Shown here: positions 1 to 12,598 of the stretch, in pieces
Layout of the letters: each line of letters begins with the position of its first letter
Position numbering within the stretch: position 1 is the first letter of the stretch
Notes under the pieces: generated by a model
Databases searched by the model: none
What the model was told of the DNA's origin: nothing
The model's input: only the letters and a program-made list of their open reading frames with translations
Position numbers and translations under genes: made by a program
Assembly (NCBI GenBank): GCA_907163375.1
Contig: CAJQUW010011610.1
Coordinates: 539,501-603,500, forward strand
Direction: 5' to 3'
From: Prostheceraeus crozeri
Taxonomy: Eukaryota; Platyhelminthes; Polycladida; Euryleptidae
DNA length: 64,000 bases

Positions 1-265
1 TTTACATCAGCTCCTCGTGCCAATCACAACTAAACGTCGACTTTAGATAAACATTTTAAAAAGATAATCAAGCTTTCCATCAACATGTAATTTTCATGCA
101 TTTGGAGCTGATACTTCTGAATTAGAGGTGCTGGTGTAAAGAATAAGCGATACCCATCCATCAGAAGTACGACTATCTTTTCCAACTCACTGCCTTGTCT
201 TGTCTGTCATCTTATTAACAGCCTATAATTTTATAATTATCGCATAATTTCTTAAGACTTTCATC

Positions 266-2628
266 CAGGGCTGTGGAGCCGATGCGTTATCTCATCGGCT
301 CCGGCTCCACGACACTGATGTGAAAGGCTCCGGCTCGGCTCCGGCTACGACTTCAAATTCAGGTTCTATCTATGCTGGTTATCCTGGATCCGTTGAACGG
401 GGTTTTTGGATAACGGTGTGGCCTTTAGAGGCTTGCTACAATCATCAAATTAGTTTTCATTAACAAGCAACGACTTAAGTTAATAATAAAAATGATAATA
501 GCCTAATATAATGACAAATAACATACTTGTCATATATTTTTGCATGAATTGACTATCTCTGAAAGATAAAATAAAGTTATAGCCAGGATTGGTTAAATTA
601 GATAAAGATCTCCCGCACTGGCTAAATATAAATTGGCCTAGCCTGCAACCAGTCAACTACGAGGCTACATTAAATAAGACCACATGAGTGATGATGATAT
701 ACCTAATTAGCCGTCACAGGGACCGAATAGTAGTATAAGCTTTTTAACAAAGCTTGAATATGAAACTGGATAGCGTATGCCTCTAAATAGCTTATAGGGC
801 CTGTATCTACTCGAACATGGAAAGGGTATAGGCTATATAGCGAAATATACCGTATCAATAAAGATATCAATTGCTTTATTGAATATTAAAGTGTATATAG
901 GCTAGCTTAGGTTGTTATTGTTATTTGTTATTGCCTTTATTCAATAGTCTGTTGGTCCATGAATAATATGATCGGTCGGTAGCCCACGACTCATCATCTG
1001 TAGAAATTGTAATTTAGATAGCCTCATTGCAGTGTAGGCTAGAAATGTACAATTGAAAATTATACTTAAAAAAATTAAAAATATCTAATTTAGGACAAGT
1101 TTGTAATTCTATGCAGCATACTTAATAAGTTAAGGCCTAACTTACATTATATTAATTTCGTATTTTTCATTATGGCGTCATATATTATTCATAAATAATT
1201 CATCAATGATTCATGTATATTATTATATTCAATTTATGTATAACACATTACCACTATTCCTCTGATGATGGTTAGGCTGATGAAACTGAACTCGGAGTAT
1301 CACACAGTATGTTGCAGGGTGCTATGCATAATAAAAATTTGACTGCGAGCACCGAGCAGAAATCCCATCTACTTTGCTAGCTTTCGAATGTGCGTGCGGT
1401 TTAATGTCACAGACAATAGAAAAGGGAGGTCAAAAGGCGCCTTTATTGAGAGCGTCTCAGTCTTTTTTTATTGTTTACATATAAGTCAGCATGATATCAG
1501 CATAAAGTGTTGACAGACGGAAAAAATAATAATGAAAATTCTTGAAATCCACAGGTCTATGACATTTGGGGAAATATTATTACACGATACGGCTCTTGTG
1601 CAGTCCTCCCCCCCCCCATTTTTTCTCTGGTCAAAAGATGCAGCACCATTGGATGTCCGTTTCAGCATCACCGGTTTGAGTGAAGCATTCGAAGTGCTGT
1701 TGTAAAAATCTACGTGGGTAATTGCGATGTCATAGTCACAAACTTCGTCAGCAAGTCAACATTGTAATTTGCCTTCGGGTTTTTCGCGTTGAAATATACC
1801 CTTTGAATTTTGAAGTCAAAGGAAATTCATTGTGAATGAGATACCTTTAAAATAATAGGGCGCTACTAGAAGTGGCTGGGTCACTTATTGCTATAGCCAT
1901 GTGAGGACTTGTAGTCAGGTCATTCGTGTGAGTGTGAAGAGTTATCCCTCCAATCAAAATTGATCAAATTGAATAATCGATTGTTTTGAAAAATGTAGGT
2001 GGGGGGACTGCACAAGAGCCTACAATATAATCTAAGGAAATTGGCATTGTCACAGATGCCAATAGCTTCTGCCAGTAGCCATACCGATAGATGATAGCCT
2101 ACATAGTAACCGTATTAGATTTAAGACATTGCGCAAGAAATGTAGCTATATTATCTTTGCTGACTGAACTGGAAATGTGTACATAAATGACTGGCGACTT
2201 GTCTCTAGGAATCTACAATCATCTATTTAGCATGCATATAACAAGTCTTCAAATTAATGGATTTTGGAGAATACGTTGTCAATATGGAAATTAGTCTTAC
2301 GAAACATATGCAATAAAAAAATATTACACATGTGTGTAAATATATAATAAATATAATACAAAAGAAGGCGGCAACTGCAAAGAAAGATATCGTGGAGGAC
2401 AGATCATTGGTATACTTAAAAGACATATCTTTAGATTTCAAATGATTTAATTTTTTTATTATGCCAATTAATAACTTTCAAAATTCTAGATTTATATCAA
2501 AGCTCAAACTATCGGAGCCGGAGCCTTTGTGATAAATCGGCTCCGGCTCCGGCTCCGACCAAAACCATCGGCTCCTTAAGGCTCCGGCTCCGGCTCGGCT
2601 CCGGCTCGGCTCCGGCTCCACAGCCCTG
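266..2628. mobile_element. Non-autonomous hAT-like element with 8-bp target duplication
   Basis: The element is bounded by inverted ends starting CAGGGCTGTGGAGCCG (left) with the matching CGGCTCCACAGCCCTG at the right. The 8-bp sequence ctttcatc is repeated perfectly just outside both ends (258-265 and 2629-2636). CAGGG-type termini plus 8-bp duplications are the signature of hAT transposons. Both ends carry many subterminal GGCTCCGG repeats in both orientations, which in hAT elements can serve as transposase binding sites. I find no transposase-like reading frame inside, so it would depend on a transposase encoded elsewhere. A second element (1591-2020) has inserted into it. The identity of the ends is clear; the hAT assignment is inferred from end sequence and duplication length. 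Confidence 0.85.
1591..2020. mobile_element. Nested MITE with 3-bp target duplication
   Basis: Terminal inverted repeats start GGCTCTTGTGCAGTCC on the left and mirror as GGACTGCACAAGAGCC on the right, each continuing into a C-run/G-run and a T/A-rich stretch. The trinucleotide tac flanks both ends (1588-1590 and 2021-2023). A 3-bp duplication points to a PIF/Harbinger-type (or CACTA-type) mobiliser. No coding capacity is seen. It lies inside the older hAT-like element at 266-2628, so it inserted later. Confidence 0.75.
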
Positions 2629-2636
2629 CTTTCATC

Positions 2637-2942
2637 ACTAATGCATGTCCTGCTCAAGGTTCTCTGTTATATTCCACAGATGTCAACAGGTAGGTTGGTT
2701 TTGAATTTCTTAATGACATTCAGTGCAATTTCCTTTTTAGTATCCCTTGATAAAGGTTAAGCCGAAATATTGGGAATATGCAACTACAAGGTCGCAGAAA
2801 ATTGTGCTTTTCATTTTCAAATGAAAGAATCCTGACCGATGGCAACAAAACATCAAATTCAACGCCTCACTCTGGCTACACCTGACCAGTTTTACGCTTC
2901 ACACTAATTCCTCTTATTCATTAAGCACTTTATACAATATGC
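2637..2942. other. No gene seen
   Basis: AT-rich sequence between the hAT-like element and the next palindrome. I see no convincing exon, RNA gene or repeat. Confidence 0.5.
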
Positions 2943-2953
2943 ATGAAGTTTTG

Positions 2954-3296
2954 TTCAATGTTTTGTAATTTCTATTGATTTGATAAAGAAAAACTTTGAT
3001 ATCACTTGTTGTTGTTTATAAGTTGAAATTATTGATATAATGTTCTTTTTCAGTTTTTCTAAGCACAAAAATTAATGTAATTTGTCAATATATATTTCGC
3101 CGATCTGGCCTTGTCAATTGTAATTACAATACATTAATAATTAATATAATTATAATAAATACATCTACAATACAATTGTAATTACAATTGACAAGGCCAG
3201 ATCGGCGAAATATATATTGACAAATTACATTAACTTTTGTGCGTAGAAAAACTGAAAAATAACATTTCAATAATTTCAACTTATAAACAACAACAA
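2954..3296. mobile_element. Palindromic insertion with 11-bp direct repeats
   Basis: Two arms of roughly 125 bp (about 3003-3130 and 3174-3296) are near-perfect reverse complements around an AT-rich spacer. An example is ggccttgtcaattg on one side against caattgacaaggcc on the other. The 11-bp sequence ATGAAGTTTTG occurs at 2943-2953 and again at 3297-3307, so the unit is flanked by a perfect direct repeat. About 50 bases at the left (2954-3002) are outside the palindrome, giving a one-sided unpaired tail. The layout resembles the insertions at 20802, 25782 and 40187. No protein is encoded. Confidence 0.7.
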
Positions 3297-3362
3297 ATGA
3301 AGTTTTGCTCATAAATGGAAAATGCACTCATCTTGATCTTTTGCTGAAAAAAGCTTCAGATC

Positions 3363-3549
3363 TGAACAAGAAGCGATACAAGTTTGTTTTCAAAGAGATC
3401 TACAACCTGTAAGACTCGATCATTCAGATCTGATTGATCTGATTGATCTGATTTCGATTCAGATCTGAAGTTTTTATGGTGAGTGATCGAGTTTTCTAGG
3501 TTATAGATAACTTAACCTTTGGAAACCTATTTGTATCGCTACTTGTTCA
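3363..3549. repeat. Imperfect inverted repeat with a tandem CTGATTGAT core
   Basis: The left arm (tgaacaagaagcgatacaa...) reappears in reverse complement at the right end (...ttgtatcgctacttgttca). The centre contains tandem tgatctgattgatctg copies. Outside it, TGATCTTTTGCTG (3334-3346) and TGATCTCTTGCAG (3569-3581) match at 11 of 13 positions and could be an eroded target duplication. No coding potential. Confidence 0.55.
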
Positions 3550-3581
3550 ATCATATGGATAAGATCTCTGATCTCTTGCAG

Positions 3582-4927
3582 ATCATGAACTATTCTGACT
3601 TGGATGACATTTGACGCCTTTATAAATAACGTATAGACGGCAAACTGAACAATCGGGACGAGAAACGTGGGAAACATGGGTTGTAAAGAATCATAGAAAT
3701 AGAATCAATCAGTCTGCGCAAAGTGCCGACTGCATTTAATGAGACTTTCCTTGGACTTTTTATCCCATCTTTCTTGGAAAAGGTAAGGTACTGAACCGAA
3801 TAGAATAAACTTGCAAGGGATTGATAATTGCTATTCCGTAATTTTGGAAAACAAACATAAAAATCAAAGAAGTGTGATGAGAGTGAGAAGATCCTAATTT
3901 CATTTATTTGTCTAATCGCACTCGTTTGTAATAGAGTATGTAAATAAAATCATAAGAAATCGCTCATATAATGCTACTGTAAAGATGTGATGAGTCAGGT
4001 AGGAAACTTCTTCATCAGTTTATGATGCCATAAATTCAGTAGAAGACGGATGGGTCATATGAAGGTGCGGAAACGTTTATTTGATTTACCAAAGAATTTA
4101 TTGATGACTCAGAAATAGGAAAGAGAATTGTAACGATAGCTGTCAAAAATTGGTTCCTAAGAAAAACTCATCTCTAATCCGGAGAATGTGACCTGGCAGA
4201 AAGTCAACATGATGCACAAAGGAGAGCATCATAAATATTGGGTTGAATACAACGACTTAGTGTCGAAACATTTTGAAAGATAACTCCAATGCAATGTGTA
4301 AAATTCAACGTTCAGATAATACTATTCGTCAGAGCACATTTCATAATATAGAACATTAATAAGTAACAGTAGTAACAAAGAAAATGATAGGATGTGATTA
4401 CGGATGATATTATGAGTAAGATGTTTTTCTTTCATGTTCGCTTCACAATTTGTGATTAGAATATACAATGTTTTATGTTCTATCAAGCCTTATATTTTTC
4501 ACCGAAGTCTGTCGGCCTTGGTAAATTTATAATATTCGTAATTTATTTTGTTGAATTGTAAGTAAACAAACAGACACGCATTAAAATTGAAAACCTTTTC
4601 GATGCTATCTGAATCTATCAATTATGATTACGAAAAGAAGCAATCATAGTGATTGCGGAAAACATCATTCCCAGGAAACATATAATCACTTTCATGACGA
4701 TGATCGTGTAGAACGGTCGAGAGATCTCCAATAATAAAAATAGATTTCGAAAACGAACATCTGCTTTGCCGACTCCCATGGAAAATTATTACAAAGTACC
4801 GCATATTTAATCATGAATTTGGCTCTTTCCAAATAAGTATTACAACTGACAACAATGAAATTTTTCCACTGAATGCTCTCAAATTAATCATATTTTGCAG
4901 ATATTTGCGGGCTACTGCGGAGCTACG
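3582..4927. other. No gene seen
   Basis: AT-rich stretch with only short chance reading frames. I see no splice-flanked exon, RNA gene or transposon end. Confidence 0.45.
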
Positions 4928-5116
4928 GATCATAAATTGACGTTTGCCCTAGGAGTCCTTTCTTCCGCAATAACATAAGGAAAACGCAAATAACTTATCC
5001 AAACTTTCTCCTTCTTGCTTTGCAAGGATGTTTGCGAATATTTGGATTAATTTTTTGCGTTTTACTTTTTTCATTGCGGAAGAAAGAGCTCCTAGGTCAA
5101 ACATTAATTTTTGACC
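4928..5116. repeat. Inverted repeat (foldback), about 190 bp
   Basis: The left arm (around 4928-5005) and right arm (around 5045-5116) are reverse complements with a few mismatches, sharing blocks such as cctaggag and tttcttccgcaat. The spacer is about 40 bp. No clear flanking duplication was found, so the mechanism is unknown. Confidence 0.65.
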
Positions 5117-5870
5117 TCAAATTTCTTTATTTTGAAGGAACATCATTCTAGTGCATAGACATAAATATCAATATTCTCATTTCTCATTGATGCAAATAAT
5201 CACACTTTCATCGCAAAAGTCGAAAAATAATCATTAACAAAACTTCGCTTACAAAGGAAAAGTCAGTTGGATTTGACGTTGATTGCTTTTGGATTGAAAT
5301 TTATGCTAATGGCCCTTGCAATTTGTCGTGGAACTCTAATCTAAATTTGTAAAATTTACATTTATATTTTCTCTTTACTAATGTTGGTTCTCAATTCATA
5401 CACACCAATAAAGTTGTACACATCACTTTGCTTTTAACACGTAAAACTTTGAGAAAAGGCTAAAGTTGCTGTATAATCAACTTTCTAATTTGACAGCTTT
5501 TCTGAAAAGCTCAATTTTAAAAGCAGTATTTTTGAAGAATGCTGGAAAATTCAGCGTTTATCTGCTTACGCCATCAAGCTACAAAAGTGGAGGTGTTGCA
5601 GGCGCCAATAAGATTGAGATTAACAATGGTATAGCCTATTTCTTAGCGGATATTGCAACGACGTCCGATTTCAAGTGCGATAGCCCGGGCACATGCCTGA
5701 GATTAAACATCAACTCCGAAATCTTATCGTAATCCTTTTCCGATTTCACCACGAGGGAAATGTCCTCTCATTGTCTGTTTGTCATAGAAAGTGACGTTAC
5801 CAACAGAATGAATGAGATTTCAAGAAAATGTTCACGTCGAAGAATTGCTGAGAGCAAAAGTAGTAATAGT
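5117..5870. other. No recognisable gene
   Basis: Contains an 88-codon open frame on the plus strand (5466-5732) with no recognisable domain, no signal peptide and no convincing splice or initiation context. I treat it as chance. Nothing else is seen. Confidence 0.4.
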
Positions 5871-5967
5871 AGGATCATAGCAATCATGCACATTGTCTAT
5901 TGCAAGATCATAGCAATCATGCACATTGTCTATTGTAGGATCATAGCAATCATACACATTGTGCATA
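5871..5967 (+). repeat. Three-copy 33-bp tandem repeat
   Basis: Three consecutive units begin at 5871, 5904 and 5937, each reading roughly aggatcatagcaatcatgc followed by acattgtctattg. The third copy has diverged. The repeat happens to read through without a stop, giving a repeating IIAIMHIVYC peptide, but nothing suggests that it is translated. Confidence 0.9.
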
Positions 5968-8647
5968 GTAACTGAAACTGATCAGATAACTTTCTACATC
6001 TCCTGTTATGATGACCATTTTAATGAGTCTCATATCCACTGATTTTCTTTACTGCAGTATTTCTTCATTTAGAATTGCATGCTTTCTACAGCCTACTATC
6101 GTTTTTGATGCTTTGTAATTTGAATCTCATGCTGGAATTTAGGGAATAAATAGATTTCTGGTGATGGCCACTTCAGATGACCGAAATATTAAATTTGTCT
6201 TCCCACTTCTATCAAAAACTGATCATTTTCACCAGGGAAATTGACAAAGCACATTGTTTGTCAGCTTAAATGAAATAATAGATTGAAACGATTGATTTGA
6301 AGAATAATAATAAAGCTCTCGCTCAAATTACCTTTTCTTCCAGATATATTACCAGCATGTTAGTTCTAGCGATTTATTCCTGTCATTGTGAGTCATAGCA
6401 GATTCTTAACCATTGAAGAACAAAGTTAAAGTTTTAAAATCGCATGTTGTTCTGTCTACTTTAATTATGCGTGTAATTGCCATGACTACAACTTATGAAA
6501 AATTCAAGCAAAATTCAAAAAATACAATCAATCACTCCTGTGTTTAACACGTCTGTCTTATAAGTGATGAATGCAATATAGCAAAGCACGACATAAATTA
6601 ACACATCAATGCTGCAAAAGAGAGGAAATACATACATTTGCCTTGAGATGACACTGATTTACATATGATTCTAAGTGTTTATTCTCTGGTACAGGAAAGG
6701 GTAAATTGTAATTTATTCGCATATCTAAGATTCCACATCGGTAAATGCATGGACAATAAGTCGCAAAATTGTTGTATTATTTCAATCATTTCATAAAGTT
6801 AAATATTTCAAAATACAATTCTAATGATTGTACTCCGTCGTCATTTACCAAGTCAATTTAACGAGAAATTTCTAGCGAAAATAATCTTGTCCTTTAGTAA
6901 TTCATTTATTTAGAGCATTGCCATATAGGTTCACGTGGGTAACATGCGACCCATGGGGTATTTGAAAACTTTGATTAACTTGAAAGCATGCTGTCATAAT
7001 TGAAAGCTTCAAAATGGCAGTTGCAACGAATAGTATGACACATTGTCACTGTTATCAACCGCTCACTTCGGAATATATTAGCTTCGTGTACTCTAAAGAA
7101 ATCCTTCATGTTATCTTCGACATTAATTACTTCTTAATTATTTCCTGCATGTGTCATCGTTCTGAATCAGTTTGCATTTCTAGCAAAGTGATACGCTTAA
7201 ACAATCTAATCCTATGTTCGTAGCATATGAATAAGAAAAAAGAGAGGAAAATGGTAAATCTCGTAACAGCAGAGTGAGGTCACTAAGAAAATCACTGCAA
7301 AGTAACGCAAATATCAACTTGAATAGTTGTTTTAAATGCATCATGAAATTGTCATTCAGTGATTATTAAGTAAACGAGATCCCTTCACCCAATAACAGTC
7401 AAGTTTATTTAGACACTGTGTCAAACAGAACCTCTTTTGACACGACAATTGCAGAAGCTGTTGAAGACATATCGAGGTTATCACAATGGAGCAGGCTATT
7501 TTATGAAATCCATTCTAGTGAGACCTGCCTGACAGAATATAACAAGAGACTAGTTTTGAGGAATCTCCCACAACTTTGTTAATTTATCTAAATGCTGAAT
7601 CTAGAACGTCTGATTTTGCTGATTAAGTTCGGGAGGTCAGTCATGATGAAAACAGTGAAAAGCTCACTCCCAATTTTACAACAAGTTACGTAAATTGAAG
7701 TGAAAGATCACCCGACGTGTTTTGTACACACAGACTACATGTACATATGTATATCAAGGCAACACCAGTAAGTCTAGACAACGAAGCTGTAATAAAAATC
7801 AAAATTAGCACAACTCCATATGTGGAATTTGTTTTGCTTTCCACCAGCGAAGTAGATGATTATCTGCAGTGACAGAAATATGTAAATTTTACATTATTTT
7901 ATATATAATACTATCACTGTATACTATTTGCCAGCTCCACTATTGACGTTATTAACAGACGTAGCACTGTTCATGTCACTGATCATTCCTACGCTCGGAT
8001 TTAAGCGTCAAAACCACGCAGTTAAGAGAAAACCTGTATCTGATTGACTGAAGGGAAGGAAAACTGTACTTTACTTTACTTAGAGGCAACAATCGAAAAC
8101 GAAGTTGATATTGGGATCACAAGTAGCTGCTGTGTTAGAGAAGCTGACTGTAGTGTGCATGCCTAATTTCATCTCGCACATGTTTTCAAGTTCTAAGAAG
8201 AAGCCAAAATGAATGCTCGCTCTCGCATTTTACTTTACACCCCAAACTCATGCCATTGCTAAAGTTAGAAGCACGTTTAAAGTTTTTGTGAAACGCGGAT
8301 ATGAAGCCTGCAAGTTAATCAAATGTATGGAGAGACTGTTGAAAAAGCAGTTTTTAGTTTTGTTTAAATTTGGTTTGCAGTCAGCCAGAGAATTTTGTAT
8401 TTTGTGTAGCTTCATTTAAGAGTGTAATCATTGTTAAGTCATGCGTGGGGTCCGCCAGCTAGGGTTTGAGCGTACAAAATGTTAAAGGACCCGAAACGCG
8501 ACCTAGCTGGTCATTTTGCTGATGAACCCCTTCTATGTTTATTCTTTTCTGGTATGTCTTGTATAAAGATTGTAAATATGCTTTATTGTTCGGTACGCCA
8601 TCTAAGTATTATTTCTTTCTTTTATATTACCCGTGAACGCTTTCAAC
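5968..8647. other. No gene seen; one dispersed repeat inside
   Basis: AT-rich sequence with only short frames. It contains a repeat copy at 7148-7214, listed separately. An inverted ccagctagg/cctagctgg pair frames a GAAACGCG-containing stretch at 8456-8513. No splice-flanked exon completing the F5/8C domain could be found here on the minus strand, although that is where the next exon would be expected. Confidence 0.4.
7148..7214 (+). repeat. Dispersed repeat copy A
   Basis: This stretch, with the core gaatcagtttgcatttctag, is repeated in the same orientation at about 22066-22131 with scattered differences. Both copies continue into an agtga..cgct...aatctaat pattern. The family and full length are unknown. 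Confidence 0.6.
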
Positions 8648-8663
8648 AGCCCTTTTCAGGGCT
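8648..8663 (+). other. Histone-mRNA-type 3' stem-loop motif
   Basis: AGCCCTTTTCAGGGCT differs from the canonical metazoan histone 3' stem-loop (GGCYCTTTTCAGRGCC) only at the outermost pair, where G-C is replaced by A-T, so the pairing is kept. It is preceded by CAAC and followed by ACAC, as in many histone genes. No histone coding sequence is visible just upstream. It may be the tail of a dead histone copy or a chance hairpin. Confidence 0.4.
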
Positions 8664-8842
8664 ACACTTATTAAGTATTTATTGAGTTTCTATTGTATAT
8701 TATTGTTCATTCGAAGTGCACTAACCTGACTTTTCCCATAAATGACAACAGCCAAAAAATAGTTACATGTATATTGAATCGATTTATGCAAATCTAAGTA
8801 TTATGAATTTTACAAAGGAAATCTTTACACTCGGTCCCTTAC

Positions 8843-8965
8843 CTTTTGGTTGCCGTACAAATCATTGACATATTTCCATTCTTGAGCATCAAGACTGTAG
8901 GAAATAAGAAATTCTTTCACCCATTCTTTGCCATCACCTCTTCCTTGAGTTAGGACTCCGCTGAT
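8843..8965 (-). CDS. Exon: second part of an F5/8 type C (discoidin) domain
   Basis: This 123-bp exon, read on the minus strand, encodes 41 residues beginning ISGVLTQGRGD and ending DLYGNQK. That is the central strand region of an F5/8C/discoidin domain (family pattern: TGI-TQGRGD, then F-ISYS-DG--W). It is bordered by a consensus acceptor (tcttcttacag) and a consensus donor (CAAAAG/gtaagg). Both ends are phase 0, matching the phase-0 end of the exon at 32945-33150, and joining them gives a continuous domain (WLQVDLGVAGT-ISGVLTQGRGD). F5/8C domains are normally extracellular and bind glycans, phospholipids or collagen. The last roughly 45 residues of the domain, including its final cysteine, should lie on a further exon at lower coordinates, which I did not find. 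Confidence 0.85.
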
Positions 8966-11900
8966 CTGTAAGAAGAAGCAATTATCATCATTCATAGACC
9001 ATTTCATGACACTAAATGTTTTTAAATAATATTGCACTTTTGCTATTAAGCCTCATCAAGTTAATGCTACTGTACAAGTATCTGACTAAAAATGACGAAG
9101 TTGAAGAACGTCAAAGTATTGACACATTGTTAGGTAGATAGGCCAACGATCAAAAGTTCATGTGCTTCGTAGTCATTGAACCGGATGGCTGCTAAAATCA
9201 GAGAGAGCAGCAGACTATTGTGATTTCTTTTTCGTTTTCAACGCCGAATGCAAATGCACATTGCAGATTTTCAAGTGTTTATGCTTAAAACTAGGGTTCC
9301 CTTAAGTCACGATGGTCTTTGATATTCACGATGAGATTTCTACACACAAAAATTGCCTACGACACATCGACAATTTACTGTGGGAAGTTTCAGTCGACAA
9401 ATACTGAATTCCTATGAGAGATCAAATACCTAGTATTTCTACTTCTACACCTTCATGTCACTTTCCGCAGATATCACGTGGAAATTCACACTTTTAACAG
9501 GTCTGAAATGAAGAAAAATGACGCGGATTTCTACAAAATCGTGACCAAATGGCATCTCTAATTATGCACTAAACTAACATAATATTTTTACGTACTGGCA
9601 ACATGATAGCCCTGTTGGTTAAATAAACATCAGCCTCTGCAAAAAATGTACAAATTCCGAGGCTTGAGTCTGCTTGTCGGATATAGTGCATTACTATCTC
9701 AATGATCAGTCAACCCATAGCATGCTAGTATGACTTAGTGCCTTGGGCTTCAGTAGAACCATACAGGGAAAGAGAAAGTACAAATTTACAAAATAGAGTC
9801 TGTAGACAATGAAGGAAAATTTTGTATCAATCAGTTAACGGCTTAGTAAAAACTCTAAACAGCAGACAAGCAGTCTCATTAATGCAGACGTAGCCCGAGA
9901 ACCCCGAGAAGTCACGGTCAGTTTTTGTGGTCCTACTGTTTCTCCTTATATGCAACATTGTTAGAATTCTATGCAGTGATGAAAATGAAATTCATAAACA
10001 AAACATCAACCGTCAAAAGAATGACAATTGTGATTAATAGAGGCTTTAAAATACATCTTCATCGACGCTACAGAGCGCCAAAAGACCTTAAAGTGCTCTT
10101 TAGTATGTACACAGTATTTCTATTTCGCACAGCATCGCATATTGAGGGTGTCGTTGGAAGACAATCTGTTGATCGAGGGGAGTTGCAACAAATGGTAATA
10201 CTTCACTTCGGAAACCTACTCAAAATTCAGAGACATTCGTTCTTGAGTGAAAATTCTCGCACATTCATTCTAAGATACGACTGCAGAGTCAATCATAAGC
10301 TGTACGGAGATACATGTACGTGAATACAACAGCATTGCTTTAATCATATAATCTCTCCTCGTAACTGAGGCGAACGTAGAAGTAGGCAGCGAACAACAGT
10401 GATTTAAGACTTTAATAAGATCAGTCGAAGACGATTTTCTGTGATGTGATGCCGCCGGAAGTTATGAACTTTCTCCAATCAAAGTTACTTTTTGTCATCT
10501 TTGAAGCATCAGTCAATCTAACCAGCTGATGTGCGCACGTCATCAAAAGCGCCGCAACATTCTTTACGACAGTCATTTATCCATCTTTAAGCCATAAAAT
10601 GAATATAAAATAAAATACAAATTAACTGATATTACAATCAATTAAATATTTATCAACGAGTGATACGTTAACAAGTTAATGTTGACATGAGAACGGTCGG
10701 GTTCAAGCTCAATAGAAACATTGACTTATTTAATGTCAAACACTCGTTGGGTCATTGACAAATGCAGCCGGCGGTTCACAGATGATCTTTCAGTAAGACC
10801 TGTTATGTTCATTGCCATCAAGTTCCGACCGACAGTTGAGCAAGCGCATGCGTTTGATGATGATAACCATCAAGCGAAGCAGTATTGGCGCCATAACGAG
10901 ATGCTGCGGACAACATGACTACTTATAACGATTAGGGAGCAGCATGCCCGCCTATTCTAATGGTCGCTGCTTTTTTTGAACCGATGGCCGTCAAACAGAT
11001 GGTCAAATTAAGTTGCCTTCTTGACAGTCTATTGCGCTGCAAGTGACTTTCGTCATGCGCATTGTATACAAAGGCCAATATCGTGATTATACACCGTAAT
11101 AGTGAAGTTAGAAGTCAATTATGCACAGTATGATATCAACAGAAAAATGCCTTCCGACCGTTTTGGTTTATCAAAAGATCATTCTTCCGATCGATGCTTT
11201 CCTCGCTAGATTGGTTTCAATCTCCAGGCTTAAGTTAGTTATTTTCTGCATGTACTCACGAAGATACTATCTGCGAAATTACGATAATTGTAGGTGACGC
11301 AATGTCATGGCAAAATCGCCTTGTTTTAGCTATTTCATAACCGTCTGGATTCAAGCATGCACAAATAAGTTAAGTGCGTCATTTGAGTTTCAGGTCTGAT
11401 CATTTTCAAGTGATCAACACGCCCAGAACTTCGGGTCGTAGAATCACTGTGCAGTAAGGGTGTGAGAGTTCATTTATATGCAAATAAAGTCGAGTAGGCT
11501 TCAGCAACATAGAATCTTCTACAAATCAATCTGTCATAATTCAAATTTCAAGAAAAATATTCAAAGAAAAGACGACATCACTGTTCCATATTGTTGTAGC
11601 CGCCGAATCTCGACCTCTCCCGATATCACAAGGAAGATATCACATAGAGTGCTCTGTAGGATGTAGGCAAAGTACTGGAAGCTAGATTTGAAAGAAAGTA
11701 TTTTCAAAGCTCTCCCACATTCCTTTCTCCATACTCACGACATTCATCTTTGGAATCTTCAGATACTTCTTAATAATCTTGGGTATTGAAATTTGAAATA
11801 GGCCTGTATATCAGTATTACGGTTATTCCGAATTTTGCATCGCTGTCAAATCATTTTCTCCACTGTATTCATCAAGCAAGCTAAAATTATTAAGCAGACT

Positions 11901-12239
11901 GCTTGCTAGGATTATTGCACTATGTTTAGGTCAGAAGATTTCCAGGGTACTGTCTTCAGATTTTCATAAATTTCTTTTGACCTGATAATTCAATTTATTT
12001 CTTTATCAAACTTAAACAAAACTACGAATTTCTAGATGCGGAAAAGTGAAGCTCATGTGAACTCGCACTGACATGTAATACAAGCACTTTGTGCAAATGG
12101 AACCTTGTAAGCTACTCACTCCACTCTCCGAGTATTCTGCTCTCAAATGCTGATGCATGATAAAGCTCAGATCACAATTGGAATGTATGCATCCTGACAG
12201 AAAATTAAATAATCACATATATCACTATATATACTATTA
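8966..12239. other. Intron segment, no further gene seen
   Basis: Contains a 132-codon plus-strand frame (9925-10323) whose end (YDCRVNHKLYGDTCT) loosely resembles a DSL/EGF-like cysteine motif. It lacks a supporting acceptor site and other domain features. Nothing else is recognised. Confidence 0.35.
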
Positions 12240-12598
12240 TACAAGGTGTTTCAAAAGTAGGCTAACAGTTGATTTTGCCCTAGGAAATCTATGTTGACCG
12301 TTCTATTGACGATTTACACCTGAATCAGTCGATGGATATCCATGATCAGTCCAACATGAGCCATAGACTTCGAAGTAATTGCTACTATCATTTAGAAGTC
12401 TATGCAGTAGCATTCCATTGGCAAAGGAATTTTGAAATCTATCATGGACAAGATATAGCACCAATCTGACATTACGTACATGGATATGTTCAATTAATTT
12501 GATTTGAATCAAACACTGTTAGTTTGACTTGAAGTGAATTAAACAAGCTTGAAGCTTTTTTGAATTTGCTGCTTCTGTCATGTCATGTCATCTAAAAG

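Noticed and set aside
8479-8685. A histone gene ending in the stem-loop at 8648-8663.
   Set aside because: The upstream frame has no histone-fold or tail sequence in any phase.
9925-10323. A 132-codon plus-strand frame ending YDCRVNHKLYGDTCT, resembling a DSL/EGF-type motif.
   Set aside because: Only one short cysteine-spaced stretch fits; there is no supporting acceptor, no full domain and no partner exon.
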